Numbered from the stretch's first letter, positions 7,286 through 15,791 are shown. The stretch is DNA of 44,250 nucleotides from Prevotella sp. (GCA_015060485.1 SUYI01000031.1:1-44250); one strand, 5' to 3'. Numbers and translations are program-made. Notes: generated by a model from the letters alone, not told the origin.

Positions 7286-8946
7286 ACCTTATCATTGTTG
7301 CGGATTTCCACACGGCGGATTTTTCCTGAGATGGTCTTAGGCAGCTCGTCGACGAATTCGACGATGCGCGGGTACTTATACGGTGCCGTCACCTTCTTGA
7401 CGTGCTGCTGCAACTCCTTCACAAGGTCTTCACCGGCTTTGTCCTTCCACTCCTTGCCGAGTACGACGGTAGCCTTGACCACCATGCCGCGGATGTCGTC
7501 AGGAACACCCGTAATGGCACACTCCACAACAGCAGGATGGGTCATCAGCGCCGATTCCACCTCGAACGGGCCGATGCGGTAGCCGCTGGACTTGATGACG
7601 TCGTCGATGCGGCCCTCGAACCAGTAGTAGCCGTCCTCGTCGCGCCAAGCCATGTCGCCCGTATGGTAGACGCCGTCGTGCCAGGCTTCGCGGGTCAGCT
7701 CTTCGTCGCGATAGTAGTATTTGAACAAGCCAATGGGCTTTTTGTCGCCCACGCGAATCACGATCTCGCCCTTCTCACCATCCTCGCAGGAAGTGCCGTC
7801 GGCACGTAGCAGGTCGATGTTGTACTGCGCATTGGGAATACCCATGGAACCGGGCTTGGGCGTCATCCAGGGCATGGTACCCAGCGTCATGGTGGTCTCC
7901 GTCTGTCCGAAGCCTTCCATCATACGGATACCCGTTTTTTCGAGGAACTTGTCGAAGACGGCAGGATTCAGCGCCTCACCGGCTGTCGTGCAGTATTCGA
8001 GCGACGAGAGGTCGTATTTCGAGAGGTCCTCGCGAATCATGAAACGATAGATGGTGGGAGGCGCGCAGAAACTCGTCACCTTGTATTTCTCAATCTGTCG
8101 CAGCAGCGTGTCGGCATTGAATTTCTCGTGGTCGAAAACGAACACGGTTGCTCCGGCAAACCACTGACCATAGAACTTACCCCAGACGGCCTTGCCCCAG
8201 CCGGTATCGGCTACCGTCAGATGCAGCGACCCTTCGTGCAGGTTGTGCCAGAAGACGCCTGTCGTCAGGTGTCCCATGGCATAGAGGTAGTCGTGGGCCA
8301 CCATCTTCGGCTCGCCACTGGTGCCAGAGGTAAAATACATCAGCATCGTATCGTCGTTTTCGTTGACGAAGGCAGGTCTTGCAAAGGGAGGAGCCTGTTG
8401 CCACTCCGACTGCCAGTCGTGGAAACCGTCGGGAATGGGTTTGCCGTGATCGGTAACGGTGATATACTGCTTCACCGTCGGGCTCTCAGACATAGCAGCC
8501 TGAATCTGACTCACCACATAGGCGTCGTCCACGCAGATGATAGCCTTTACCGACGCACGGGTGTTGCGGTAAACGATGTCCTTCTTCGTCAGCATGTGGG
8601 TGGCAGGAATGACGATAGCACCAATCTTATGCAAGGCCAGCATGATGACCCACCACTCGTAGCGGCGCTTCAGAATGAGCATCACGGGGTCGTTCTTGCC
8701 AATGCCCAGCGACATCAGATACGACGCGGCCTGGTCGGTCTGCTCTTTCAGCTCCCCGAAAGTAGTACGAATCTCCTCTCCCTGGTCGTTCGTCCACAGG
8801 ATGGCCAGTCCCTCGGGCTTCTCCGCTGCCCATGCATCCATCACGTCGTAGGCAAAATTGAAGTTCTCGGGGATAATGAATTCCAGGTTCTTATTGTAAT
8901 CCTCCACAGACTCGAAATGCGTCTGTTTTAAAAATCTTTCTACCAT
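7264..8946 (-). CDS. AMP-dependent acyl-CoA synthetase (acetyl/medium-chain type)
   Basis: A 560-aa adenylate-forming ligase that activates a short- or medium-chain acid to its CoA thioester via acyl-AMP. All core motifs are visible: FTSGTSGEPK (205-214, phosphate loop), TAGEALNP, GFGQTETT, YHTGDMAW, the hinge and Arg region FEGRIDDVIKSSGYRIGP, and the C-terminal catalytic lysine in TISGKIRR (K542). It is longer than typical CoA ligases at the N-terminus but lacks a peptidyl-carrier domain. It lies 40 nt downstream of an XRE-cupin regulator on the same strand, a pairing common in Bacteroidales. The natural acid cannot be read from sequence. The last codons come from an iterated repeat. Confidence 0.88.
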   Translation of the reverse strand: MVERFLKQTHFESVEDYNKNLEFIIPENFNFAYDVMDAWAAEKPEGLAILWTNDQGEEIRTTFGELKEQTDQAASYLMSLGIGKNDPVMLILKRRYEWWVIMLALHKIGAIVIPATHMLTKKDIVYRNTRASVKAIICVDDAYVVSQIQAAMSESPTVKQYITVTDHGKPIPDGFHDWQSEWQQAPPFARPAFVNENDDTMLMYFTSGTSGEPKMVAHDYLYAMGHLTTGVFWHNLHEGSLHLTVADTGWGKAVWGKFYGQWFAGATVFVFDHEKFNADTLLRQIEKYKVTSFCAPPTIYRFMIREDLSKYDLSSLEYCTTAGEALNPAVFDKFLEKTGIRMMEGFGQTETTMTLGTMPWMTPKPGSMGIPNAQYNIDLLRADGTSCEDGEKGEIVIRVGDKKPIGLFKYYYRDEELTREAWHDGVYHTGDMAWRDEDGYYWFEGRIDDVIKSSGYRIGPFEVESALMTHPAVVECAITGVPDDIRGMVVKATVVLGKEWKDKAGEDLVKELQQHVKKVTAPYKYPRIVEFVDELPKTISGKIRRVEIRNNDKVKVNSEK

Positions 8947-8949
8947 TTT

Positions 8950-8990
8950 TCGTTATATCGATATGTCGTTATCACGTTATCACGAATTAT
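8950..8990 (-). repeat. Iterated repeat between acyl-CoA synthetase and regulator
   Basis: Imperfect 9-10 nt iterations of CGTTATATC/CGTTATCA filling the 40-nt gap and running into the regulator stop region. Confidence 0.55.
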
Positions 8991-9544
8991 TCTACTGTAA
9001 ATGCCAGGAACTTCACGGGTTTCTCACCAACAGCAAGCATACCGTGTGGTTTGCTGGAGTCGAAATAAATGCTGTCGCCCTCTTCGAGCACCATCGTCTT
9101 ACCGCCGATGTACAGCTCCATGGCACCTTCGAGCACGAGGTTGAATTCCTGCCCCGGGTGCGTGTTCTTGTAAATAGTGCGGGCACCGGGCTTAGGCTCT
9201 ACAGTAACGATAAACACGTCAGCCTTGTGGTTGACGAAGCCGCCCACCAACGACTGGTACTTGTAAGCCTTGGTGCGCTCAATGGACATGCCCTGTCCCT
9301 TGCGCGTCACATAGTATGACTTCATATGCGGGGCCTCGGCGAAGATCAGCTCCTCCGTCGATACACCGTATTTGCGTGCTATCTTCATCAGGTTCGAGAT
9401 GGTGATATCCAACTCGCCGGCCTCTATCTTTTCATACTTTTCCGGGGCGATGCCGATGGTCTCAGCCATCTCGCTCACCGGTATATCCAGCACGTCGCGC
9501 AAACCCTTCAGGCGTTCGCCAATCTGTTTCAGTTGTTCTTCCAT
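8987..9544 (-). CDS. XRE-cupin transcriptional regulator
   Basis: A 185-aa two-domain regulator. Residues about 5-65 form an XRE-type helix-turn-helix (ISEMAETIGI-like first helix pair, EAGELDITISNLMKIA recognition region). Residues about 105-180 form a cupin barrel with the HPGQEFNLVLEG and GDSIYFDSSKPHG motifs that could bind a metal or small ligand. Such proteins generally sense a metabolite and control the adjacent gene; here the neighbour is the acyl-CoA synthetase, so control of that enzyme is inferred. No operator was identified. Confidence 0.85.
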   Translation of the reverse strand: MEEQLKQIGERLKGLRDVLDIPVSEMAETIGIAPEKYEKIEAGELDITISNLMKIARKYGVSTEELIFAEAPHMKSYYVTRKGQGMSIERTKAYKYQSLVGGFVNHKADVFIVTVEPKPGARTIYKNTHPGQEFNLVLEGAMELYIGGKTMVLEEGDSIYFDSSKPHGMLAVGEKPVKFLAFTVE

Positions 9545-9550
9545 AATATG

Positions 9551-9690
9551 AAGCCCACCCCAGCCCTCCCAAAGGGAGGGTGAAGGGGGCGATTGGTTTA
9601 ATTAATTGTTAATACACATTATTTATATTACTTTCTCTATAATCTTTCTTACTCTCCTTTCCCCCTCCCTTTGGGAGGGTTGGGGTGGGC
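9551..9690. repeat. Inverted-repeat element between regulator and proC
   Basis: A left arm of about 30 bp (9550-9580: AAGCCCACCCC, then AGCCCTCCC, AAAGGGAGGG) is mirrored by a right arm (about 9661-9692) with a single mismatch. Each arm itself contains the palindrome CCCTCCCAAAGGGAGGG or its near copy. The 80-bp AT-rich centre contains no gene. It resembles the GC-rich dispersed inverted repeats of Prevotella/Bacteroides genomes; related sequence appears at 13529-13565 and 40405-40445. A MITE-like or transcription-terminating function is possible but unproven. Confidence 0.7.
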
Positions 9691-9695
9691 TTTTC

Positions 9696-10481
9696 TTACT
9701 TCGCACCCGCTTTCAAGCCACGAATGACACTTGACGTGAAGCCTGCATGCTCCATCTCGTTGAGTCCCTTAATGGTCACACCGCCAGGTGTCGTCACCAG
9801 GTCGATGGCGGCTTCCGGGTGCAGTCCCGTCGCTTCCAGCAGCGTGACAGCGCCCTTCATGGTCTGCATCACAATCTGCTTGGCATCGTCAGCCTTGAAA
9901 CCCAGCTCTACGCCACCTTCCGATGCGGCACGGATGTAACGCATGGCGTATGCTATGCCGCAAGAAGCCAGCGTGGTGCCAGCGCCCAGATGCTGCTCGT
10001 CGGTAATGATGGAGTGCCCCATCGTATCAAAGAGCTCCTTCACCTTGGCCGTCTGCTGCACATCAGCCACTACCGGGGCGATGAACGTCATCGACTCCAA
10101 CTGGGCAATGGCGATGTTGGGAATCACCAGGAACGTGGGAATCATCTTTCCCTCCTTCGTCATCCACTCTACGACACTTTCCGACTTCACACCGGCGGCG
10201 ACAACGACAAGTGTCTGCTGGTCGTAATCCATCACGTCGCGAATGCCCGTCAGCACCTGTTCCACAAGCCAAGGCTTGACGACCACGCACACCACGTCGG
10301 CACCTTGTGCTGCCAACTGGTTGCTGGGCGTCGCCGTGACGCCCATGTCGGCAAATTTGTCGCGTATCGGACGTGAGGGGTCTGCCAGACAGATGTCCTC
10401 GTTCTGAATATAATCTCCCTTGATGAGCCCTTCCACCATGGCTCCTCCCATGGCACCGGCTCCAATTACTGATATTTTCAT
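9696..10481 (-). CDS. proC: Pyrroline-5-carboxylate reductase
   Basis: A 261-aa NAD(P)H reductase for the last step of proline synthesis. The N-terminal Rossmann motif GAGAMGGAM (7-15) and the C-terminal catalytic-dimer region (PGGVTIKGLNEME) are diagnostic. It starts within the stop of argD (ATGA overlap), so both are on one transcript. With proA and proB a few kilobases downstream on the same strand, the window encodes the whole glutamate-to-proline route. Confidence 0.95.
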   Translation of the reverse strand: MKISVIGAGAMGGAMVEGLIKGDYIQNEDICLADPSRPIRDKFADMGVTATPSNQLAAQGADVVCVVVKPWLVEQVLTGIRDVMDYDQQTLVVVAAGVKSESVVEWMTKEGKMIPTFLVIPNIAIAQLESMTFIAPVVADVQQTAKVKELFDTMGHSIITDEQHLGAGTTLASCGIAYAMRYIRAASEGGVELGFKADDAKQIVMQTMKGAVTLLEATGLHPEAAIDLVTTPGGVTIKGLNEMEHAGFTSSVIRGLKAGAK

Positions 10482-11617
10482 AATGTTGCTAATACTTTCT
10501 TGAATTTACTGATAAACTCGTCGGCCTCTGCCTTCGACAGACAAAGCGGGGGCAGCAGGCGCAGCGTGTTCTGTCCAGCACAGCCCGTGAAGCAATGCTC
10601 CTGATAGATGAGCGGCTGGCGCACATCCTTATGGGGAATGTCCAGTTCGATGCCAATCATCAGGCCTCGTCCGCGAACGTCCTTGATGTGCGGGCTGTCC
10701 GTCTGCTTAATCTGCTCCATCAGGTAGTCACCCACCTCGCGGGCATTGTCCACCAGATGCTCTTTTTCGAACACGTCGAGCACAGCCAATGCTGCAGCAC
10801 ATGCCAGATGGTTACCGCCAAACGTGGTTCCCAACTGTCCGTAGACGGGTTCGAAGTCGGGACTGATCAGCACACCACTCATGGGGAAACCGTTGGCAAT
10901 ACCCTTGGCCACCGTGATGATGTCGGGCTTGATGCCCAGCCACTGGTGAGCAAAGAACTTGCCGCTTCGGCCGTAGCCGCATTGTATCTCGTCGCAAATC
11001 AGCGTAGCTCCGAAACGCTTGCAGGCGTAAGCCAGCTTCTGCGCGAAGTCGGGCGTCGCCATCTGGATACCGCCTACACCCTGAATACACTCCAGGATGA
11101 CGGCAGCCACTCCGCCACGCGACAATTCGCGAATCCAAGGCTCTATGTCGTTCAGCGGCAGGAAGCGCACGTGGTGGTTGTCGTTGATGGGCGCCACAAT
11201 CTTCGGATTGTTCGTCACCTCGACAGCCAGCGACGTACGACCGTGGAAGGCATGTTCGCACGACAGGATGCGCTGCGCCGTCGGATTCTTGAACGATGCC
11301 AGCTTCAGCGCATTCTCGTTGGCCTCGGCACCGCTATTAATCAGAAACAGCTGGTAGTCCTCGTAGCCGCTGATCTTTCCCAGCCGCTCGGCCAACTGCT
11401 GCTGCAACTTGTTGACAACTGAATTGGAGTAGAACCCGATCTGCCCCAACTGCTCCGTCACCTTCTGGATGTAGTGCGGATGGGAATGACCGATGGAAAT
11501 CACAGCATGACCGCCATACAGGTCCAGATACTCCTGACCCTTCTCGTCCCATACCTTACAGCCCTGTCCCTTCACGATGTTCACGTCGAACAGGGGATAT
11601 ACGTCGAATAACTTCAT
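10478..11617 (-). CDS. argD: Acetyl/succinylornithine aminotransferase
   Basis: A 379-aa class III PLP aminotransferase. Motifs are NSGAEANENALKLA (94-107), CDEIQCGYGRSG (208-219, D209 contacting PLP) and TVAKGIANGFP (235-245, K238 as the Schiff-base lysine). It transaminates the N-acylated glutamate semialdehyde of arginine synthesis. In this lineage the acyl group is expected to be succinyl, matching the argF' carbamoyltransferase in the same cluster. It is the first gene of the unit, with a clean promoter upstream (11665-11695). Confidence 0.93.
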   Translation of the reverse strand: MKLFDVYPLFDVNIVKGQGCKVWDEKGQEYLDLYGGHAVISIGHSHPHYIQKVTEQLGQIGFYSNSVVNKLQQQLAERLGKISGYEDYQLFLINSGAEANENALKLASFKNPTAQRILSCEHAFHGRTSLAVEVTNNPKIVAPINDNHHVRFLPLNDIEPWIRELSRGGVAAVILECIQGVGGIQMATPDFAQKLAYACKRFGATLICDEIQCGYGRSGKFFAHQWLGIKPDIITVAKGIANGFPMSGVLISPDFEPVYGQLGTTFGGNHLACAAALAVLDVFEKEHLVDNAREVGDYLMEQIKQTDSPHIKDVRGRGLMIGIELDIPHKDVRQPLIYQEHCFTGCAGQNTLRLLPPLCLSKAEADEFISKFKKVLATL

Positions 11618-11664
11618 AGTCGTTGTGTCCTTTATATAAATATAAATAGGTACATAAATCGCTG

Positions 11665-11695
11665 CAAAGGTACGAATAAGTGAGCTAAAAACAAA
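11665..11695 (-). promoter_or_regulatory. Promoter of argD-proC
   Basis: Minus strand -7 TACCTTTG (11665-11672), 19-nt spacer, -33 TTTG (11692-11695). The spacer contains the dispersed CTCACTTATTCG word also found upstream of rsmA and cobJ. Confidence 0.75.
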
Positions 11696-11731
11696 GGGAA
11701 AACTCGTTTTTTCTTTGTTTTTTCGAACGAA

Positions 11732-11785
11732 AGTACCTTCGACCGAAGGTCAGAGGTACGAATAAGTGAGAAGAAAACCAAAAAA
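11732..11785 (-). repeat. Dispersed hairpin/promoter-like element, copy 1
   Basis: On the minus strand: GGTTTTCTTCTCACTTATT, CGTACCTCTGACC, then a hairpin ACCTTCGGTCGAAGGT. The first 39 bp on the gene side (11732-11770) match 13666-13704 in inverse orientation with one mismatch. A third, diverged copy lies at 26180-26222. It resembles the active promoters with the same CTCACTTATTCG spacer, but the -7 is altered and a hairpin sits where transcription would start. Confidence 0.6.
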
Positions 11786-11946
11786 ATTTTGAGTTTTCTC
11801 GAACGAAAGATTGCAACGCCACACTTTGTACCTTTAGGTCAAAGAAGCCGATTTTTTCATACCTTTACCTTGTTTTAATTGATTGACTTAACATTCATTT
11901 TGTGATCACGGGCGTTTCTTAAAAACATCAAAAAAACGTCGGATTA

Positions 11947-11978
11947 TTTGTAATTGCCATGAATTTATCGTATTTTTG
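11947..11978 (+). promoter_or_regulatory. Promoter of the YARHG-domain gene
   Basis: -33 TTTG at 11947-11950, 20-nt spacer, -7 TATTTTTG at 11971-11978, 31 nt before the ATG. The rest of the 11618-12009 gap holds the argD promoter and the hairpin element; no gene was seen there. Confidence 0.65.
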
Positions 11979-12009
11979 CAACAAATTAACACAATAAGGG
12001 AATTGTACA

Positions 12010-12969
12010 ATGAAAAAAGTATTATCAACCATTATCCTTGGGCTGTGCGCCACATTGGGTGTACAGGGCCAGATTGCCGGAGGTAACTGGTATAACGGCT
12101 GGCTGGTGTATTCGGCTAATCTGCAGAATAACGGAAACATCCTGATGAATGGGATGGCGGAGGGCGAGGAGCATGAGTTCATGCTCGTTCCTGTGGCTGG
12201 CAAGAAAAATGCCTATCGCGTCACTGACAGTCCTAACGGCTATGTCGATGAGTTTCATGCTACTCCTCATGTCCAGCATCTGAAAGACAATGGCCTGGAC
12301 GCACTCTGCTTCTATAACGACAAGAACCAGTTGGAGAAGGTGATGACAAACGAGGCAGACTGGGATGCCGAAAATATCAGTAAGGAGCGCTGGCTTGCAC
12401 AGGTCTATGGCGAATATGCCAGCGAGGAAGAAAATGATGTGGAGAAGGTCCTCCGCTGGGATCAGCATAGCCTCAGTCTCGGTGGCATCGTCCTGCACTA
12501 TGAGCTCTTGACCTTCAACGGTCTGATTATCGATACAGGCATCATCCAGATAGACGAGGTGCCAGGCAGTGCCAACGAGTTAGAGGGTACCTGGAAGGTG
12601 GTTGCCACACTTCGCGGTCTCGACTTTATCGCGCTGGACACCTCGAAGGGAACGATGCCATGGGACTGGCAACCGGCTGGTACCAAATACACTTTCGGAA
12701 AGACGGACCTCGATCAAGGACGTTTTGCCTATAGCAGCAAGGTTCTCCTGAATGACAAACAGTTCGGCAAACTCGACAAGAAGACGCTCCGTATCATGCG
12801 CAACGAGATCATGGCACGCCATGGCTACCGTTTCCAGTCGAAAGACCTGCAGGAGTATTTCGACAAACAGTCGTGGTACAAGCCTGCAGTGTCGAATGCC
12901 AGCGTCAAACTCTCTCTGCTCGAGCAATTGAATGTTGAATTAATCAAGAGTGTGGAGGCCGCAGAGTAA
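12010..12969 (+). CDS. Exported YARHG-domain protein
   Basis: A 319-aa protein with a signal peptide (about residues 1-20, ending GVQG). The middle is rich in Asp, Glu and aromatic residues and unassigned. The C-terminus (about residues 255-318) is a YARHG domain: LRIMRNEIMARHGYRFQSK followed by LQEYFDKQSWYKP. YARHG domains are extracellular modules of unknown function found in secreted bacterial proteins. It has its own promoter and no obvious partner gene. A periplasmic or surface location is inferred. Confidence 0.75.
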   Translation: MKKVLSTIILGLCATLGVQGQIAGGNWYNGWLVYSANLQNNGNILMNGMAEGEEHEFMLVPVAGKKNAYRVTDSPNGYVDEFHATPHVQHLKDNGLDALCFYNDKNQLEKVMTNEADWDAENISKERWLAQVYGEYASEEENDVEKVLRWDQHSLSLGGIVLHYELLTFNGLIIDTGIIQIDEVPGSANELEGTWKVVATLRGLDFIALDTSKGTMPWDWQPAGTKYTFGKTDLDQGRFAYSSKVLLNDKQFGKLDKKTLRIMRNEIMARHGYRFQSKDLQEYFDKQSWYKPAVSNASVKLSLLEQLNVELIKSVEAAE

Positions 12970-13046
12970 GACCAATACACAATGAGGGTCTCCATGATCA
13001 CATGAGCAGTTTACGGGGGATGAAAGGACACGGAAATCGATGTTTC

Positions 13047-13071
13047 TGCGCAAAATACTGATTTTTGCGCA
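13047..13071. other. Perfect hairpin downstream of the YARHG gene
   Basis: TGCGCAAAA paired with TTTTGCGCA (9 bp, 7-nt loop). There is no T run after it. It may end transcription or stabilise the 3' end. Confidence 0.4.
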
Positions 13072-13179
13072 AGCTTATTGTACGATTTCCGAGCGATGGA
13101 ATCGGTTTTTCAAAGGAAAACATTAATTTTGCAGTGAAATTACATTTGGAACCAGTAATACTTAATACTGCGCATTGTC

Positions 13180-13584
13180 ATGACGGGACAACAACTGCTA
13201 ATTGCTGCCATTATCATTGTGCTGGTGATTGCCTTCATCATCACGGTGGTGCTACAGAATATCACTGCAAAGAAGATTATTTCTGCCAACACGAAACTGG
13301 TGGAGAACCAGAACACGTTGCTGGAGCAGAATAAGGCGTTGACGGAGAAATTGCAGGAAAAAGAAAGAGTTATGAAGAAGAACATCCTGTGGATGATGGT
13401 TGTGTGTCTGGCATTACCTTTGTCAGCCAGTGCTCAGCGGCAGGCACCTATAACAACATTCAGAGTGCCGCGGCTTATTTCTCGTTCGTTATCAACGACG
13501 ACATCGACAATACGACGGGTATCAACAGCCTCACCCCCACCTCCTCTCCAAAGGGCGAGGGGAGTGATTACTACTACTCGCTGA
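13180..13584 (+). CDS. Small membrane/coiled-coil protein, 3' end fused to a decayed gene
   Basis: ATG 13180 opens a frame whose first 64 residues look real: a strong N-terminal membrane segment (about residues 5-26, Ile/Val-rich) followed by a Gln/Asn/Lys/Glu coiled coil (LVENQNTLLEQNKALTEKLQ). From residue 65 the frame runs straight into the signal peptide of a decayed secreted protein (MKKNILWMMV) and then into low-complexity sequence ending at 13584. A -7-like TAATTTTG at 13124-13131 lies upstream. I do not recognise the family. The original gene was probably about 64 residues or more, with its 3' end lost. Confidence 0.4.
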   Translation: MTGQQLLIAAIIIVLVIAFIITVVLQNITAKKIISANTKLVENQNTLLEQNKALTEKLQEKERVMKKNILWMMVVCLALPLSASAQRQAPITTFRVPRLISRSLSTTTSTIRRVSTASPPPPLQRARGVITTTR

Positions 13585-13661
13585 GTGGCCGGCGCATCGA
13601 AGGACGGCCCACAGAGAAGGGTCTGTACATACATCAAGGCAAGAAGGTTATTATAAAATAA
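13372..13661 (+). pseudogene. Remnant of a secreted protein with C-terminal tail motif
   Basis: ATG 13372 begins a good signal peptide (MKKNILWMMVVCLALPLSAS, then AQ). About 20 codons later the reading frame must shift to continue into the frame that ends at 13661 with SGRRIEGRPTEKGLYIHQGK, the GRR...GLYI..GKKV tail typical of the C-termini of secreted Prevotella proteins. The body of the protein is missing, so this is an internally deleted, frameshifted remnant. A GC-rich dispersed repeat (13529-13565) lies in frame just before the tail and encodes LTPTSSPKGEG. Confidence 0.55.
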
Positions 13662-13665
13662 TTCG

Positions 13666-13704
13666 CTCACTTATTCGTATCTCTGACCTTCGGTCGAAGG
13701 TACT
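13666..13704 (+). repeat. Dispersed hairpin/promoter-like element, copy 2
   Basis: CTCACTTATTCGTATCTCTG followed by the hairpin ACCTTCGGTCGAAGGT. It is an inverted copy of 11732-11770 with one mismatch. The two copies flank the YARHG gene and the decayed gene in opposite orientation. Confidence 0.6.
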
Positions 13705-13740
13705 CATGCTCGACAATAAAAACAAAAATTGTCTTTTTGT

Positions 13741-13771
13741 TTTGTATTGTCCTCACTTATTCGTACCTTTG
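13741..13771 (+). promoter_or_regulatory. Promoter of rsmA, nearly leaderless
   Basis: -33 TTTG at 13741-13744, 19-nt spacer containing CTCACTTATTCG, -7 TACCTTTG at 13764-13771. The start codon is only 9 nt past the -7 box, so the mRNA should have almost no leader. Confidence 0.75.
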
Positions 13772-13780
13772 TACCCCAGA

Positions 13781-14593
13781 ATGAAGCAAGTAAAACCCAA
13801 AAAGAATCTCGGACAGCATTTTCTGGTTGACCTGAACATTGCCAAGCGTATAGCCGATACGGTGGACGAGCCGTATCAGGACCTGCCCGTTTTGGAAGTT
13901 GGTCCCGGTATGGGAGTGATGACACAGTATCTGGTGAAGAAAACCCGCCCGTTGAAGGTGGTGGAGATTGACCGCGAGAGTGTGGCGTACCTGAAAGCAA
14001 CGCTCTTCCGCGATCTTGGGGACGGTGCTCCGATTATCGAAGGCGACTTTCTGCGCATGGATCTGACGAAGGTGTTCGACGGACAGCGGTTTGTGCTGAC
14101 CGGCAACTATCCTTATGACATCTCGTCGCAGATTTTCTTTAAGATGATCGACAACCGCGACCTGATTCCGTGTTGTACGGGCATGATTCAGCATGAGGTG
14201 GCGCTGCGCATGGCGTCTAAGCCGGGAACGAAGGCTTACGGCATCTTGTCGGTACTGATTCAGGCGTGGTACGATGTGGAGTATCTCTTTATGGTCGACG
14301 AAACGGTGTTCAACCCGCCTCCCAAGGTAAAGAGTGCCGTCATCCGTATGGTGCGCAACCAGGTGCAGCACCTGGGGTGCAACGAGGATTTGTTTAAACG
14401 GGTGGTTAAGACGGCTTTCAACCAGCGCCGCAAGATGCTTCGCGTCAGTCTGAAGCAGATGCTGACGGACGAAGGGCTTCAGCTGATAGCCGACTCCCCC
14501 TTCGCAACCCTGCGCCCGGAACAGCTTTCCATCGAGCGATTTGTCGAATTGACAAATCTGGTGGGAAAAACGCTGTGTTCGGACACAAAATGA
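13781..14593 (+). CDS. rsmA: 16S rRNA dimethyladenosine transferase
   Basis: A 270-aa SAM-dependent methyltransferase (KsgA) that dimethylates two adjacent adenines near the 3' end of 16S rRNA during 30S maturation. Motifs are NLGQHFLVD at the N-terminus, LEVGPGMGVMT (38-48, SAM binding), and GNYPYDISSQI (the N-x-P-Y catalytic motif), with the C-terminal FNQRRKMLRVSL helix. The start is set at ATG 13781; an in-frame upstream extension to 13706 would run through the promoter. It stands alone on its transcript. Confidence 0.95.
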   Translation: MKQVKPKKNLGQHFLVDLNIAKRIADTVDEPYQDLPVLEVGPGMGVMTQYLVKKTRPLKVVEIDRESVAYLKATLFRDLGDGAPIIEGDFLRMDLTKVFDGQRFVLTGNYPYDISSQIFFKMIDNRDLIPCCTGMIQHEVALRMASKPGTKAYGILSVLIQAWYDVEYLFMVDETVFNPPPKVKSAVIRMVRNQVQHLGCNEDLFKRVVKTAFNQRRKMLRVSLKQMLTDEGLQLIADSPFATLRPEQLSIERFVELTNLVGKTLCSDTK

Positions 14594-14688
14594 TTGTGTT
14601 CGCGCACAATTGATTGATTTGCATCAAGAAGAAAGCACTTTTTTTTGAAAATCGGGTACTAATCCATTGTCATTTCCAGATTAGTCCG

Positions 14689-14905
14689 TACCTTTGCATC
14701 GTCTTCAATAAGAAGTTAGTTTTTTGGGTAAAAGATTTCAGGAAAAACAAAATCGACAATAGCGTTTGGTTCGATTAAGGTAAGTAAAAGGAGATTGATT
14801 TAGGATAACAACGACGTCGGGAGGACGCACTTTTTCATAGAATTAGGTTTTTAGTTATTGATAGTTAGAAATAGTCCGCAGATGTGATGTCTGTGGGCTT
14901 TTTCT
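14689..14905 (+). ncRNA. Candidate small RNA (promoter to terminator, no ORF)
   Basis: A -7 box TACCTTTG at 14689-14696 is followed by about 175 nt without a convincing reading frame and then by a strong terminator: AGTCCGCAGA (14873-14882) pairs with TCTGTGGGCT and is followed by T-rich sequence to about 14905. The body contains GACGTCGGGAGGACGC. TCAATAA near the 5' end can pair with TTATTGA near the 3' end. The class cannot be assigned by eye. The remainder of the 14594-14942 gap is AT-rich, with a repeated TGTGTTCG.CACAA word near 14574-14612. Confidence 0.5.
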
Positions 14906-14942
14906 TTGTTGTCGCTGATGTCGGCTGTCGGAAAACGTGGCG

Positions 14943-15779
14943 TCAACCCAGCGTTTCTTTCTCCACTGCTACGGGTTCGTGCAGGAAAATCTGAGCCTGT
15001 TCCTTGAATTTCTCCGTATTCTCTGTCGTCAGGTAGCGCACTCCCCCACCCCGCGTACAGCGCTGCTCTATCTCAGGATGGCGCTCAAAGTACTGCTTCA
15101 ACGATTCCGCCACATATTCCCCTTGCGAGATGATGCGGATGCCGCGTGGAATATACTTATGAATCTTGGGCAACAGCAGCGGATAGTGCGTACAGCCTAA
15201 GATGATGGTGTCGATGTCGGGATCCTGACGCAGCAGCTGGTCGATGCGCTTCTTCACGAAATAGTCGGCTCCGGGCGAGTCGGCCTCGTTGTATTCCACC
15301 AAAGGCACCCAGAACGGACAGGCGACACCCGTCACCTGGATATCGGGGAAGAACTTACGGATTTCCAGATTGTACGACTCGCTCTTGATGGTACCCTCGG
15401 TGGCGAAGATGCCCACATGGCGCGAGTGCGTCAGCGAACCGATGATCTCGGCCGTCGGACGGATGACGCCGAGCACCCTGCGGTTGGGGTCCAGCCGAGG
15501 AAGGTCGTTCTGCTGAATGGAGCGCAGCGCCTTGGCCGAAGCGGTGTTACATCCCAGAATGACGAGATGGCACCCTCTTTCGAACAGCCGGGTAACAGCC
15601 TGACGGGTGAATTCATACACCACATCGAACGAACGCGTGCCGTAAGGTGTGCGGGCATTGTCGCCCAAATACAGATAGTCGTATTGGGGCAACAGTTGGC
15701 GAATGCCGTGCAGAATGGTGAGTCCGCCATATCCGCTGTCGAACACGCCAATGGGACCGGGAACGCTGGGAAGAGTCAT
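14943..15779 (-). CDS. murI: Glutamate racemase
   Basis: A 278-aa cofactor-independent racemase supplying D-glutamate for peptidoglycan. Signature blocks are GVFDSGYGGLT (11-21), LGCNTAS (75-81, C77) and LGCTHYPLL (194-202, C196); the two cysteines are the acid/base pair. It follows the Skp/OmpH gene by 12 nt on the same strand, the usual Bacteroidales order, although the bamA and first ompH genes that normally precede are absent here. Confidence 0.95.
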   Translation of the reverse strand: MTLPSVPGPIGVFDSGYGGLTILHGIRQLLPQYDYLYLGDNARTPYGTRSFDVVYEFTRQAVTRLFERGCHLVILGCNTASAKALRSIQQNDLPRLDPNRRVLGVIRPTAEIIGSLTHSRHVGIFATEGTIKSESYNLEIRKFFPDIQVTGVACPFWVPLVEYNEADSPGADYFVKKRIDQLLRQDPDIDTIILGCTHYPLLLPKIHKYIPRGIRIISQGEYVAESLKQYFERHPEIEQRCTRGGGVRYLTTENTEKFKEQAQIFLHEPVAVEKETLG

Positions 15780-15791
15780 CTTCTTTGGGGA

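Noticed and set aside
13065..13334. 89-aa frame rich in His and Cys
   Set aside because: It overlaps the membrane/coiled-coil frame out of phase and starts inside a hairpin; the composition looks like a frame artefact.
13706..13780. N-terminal extension of RsmA
   Set aside because: It contains the -33 and -7 promoter boxes.
14689..14905. Assigning the candidate small RNA to 6S RNA
   Set aside because: Only one short end-to-end pairing was found; no characteristic central bubble could be shown by eye.
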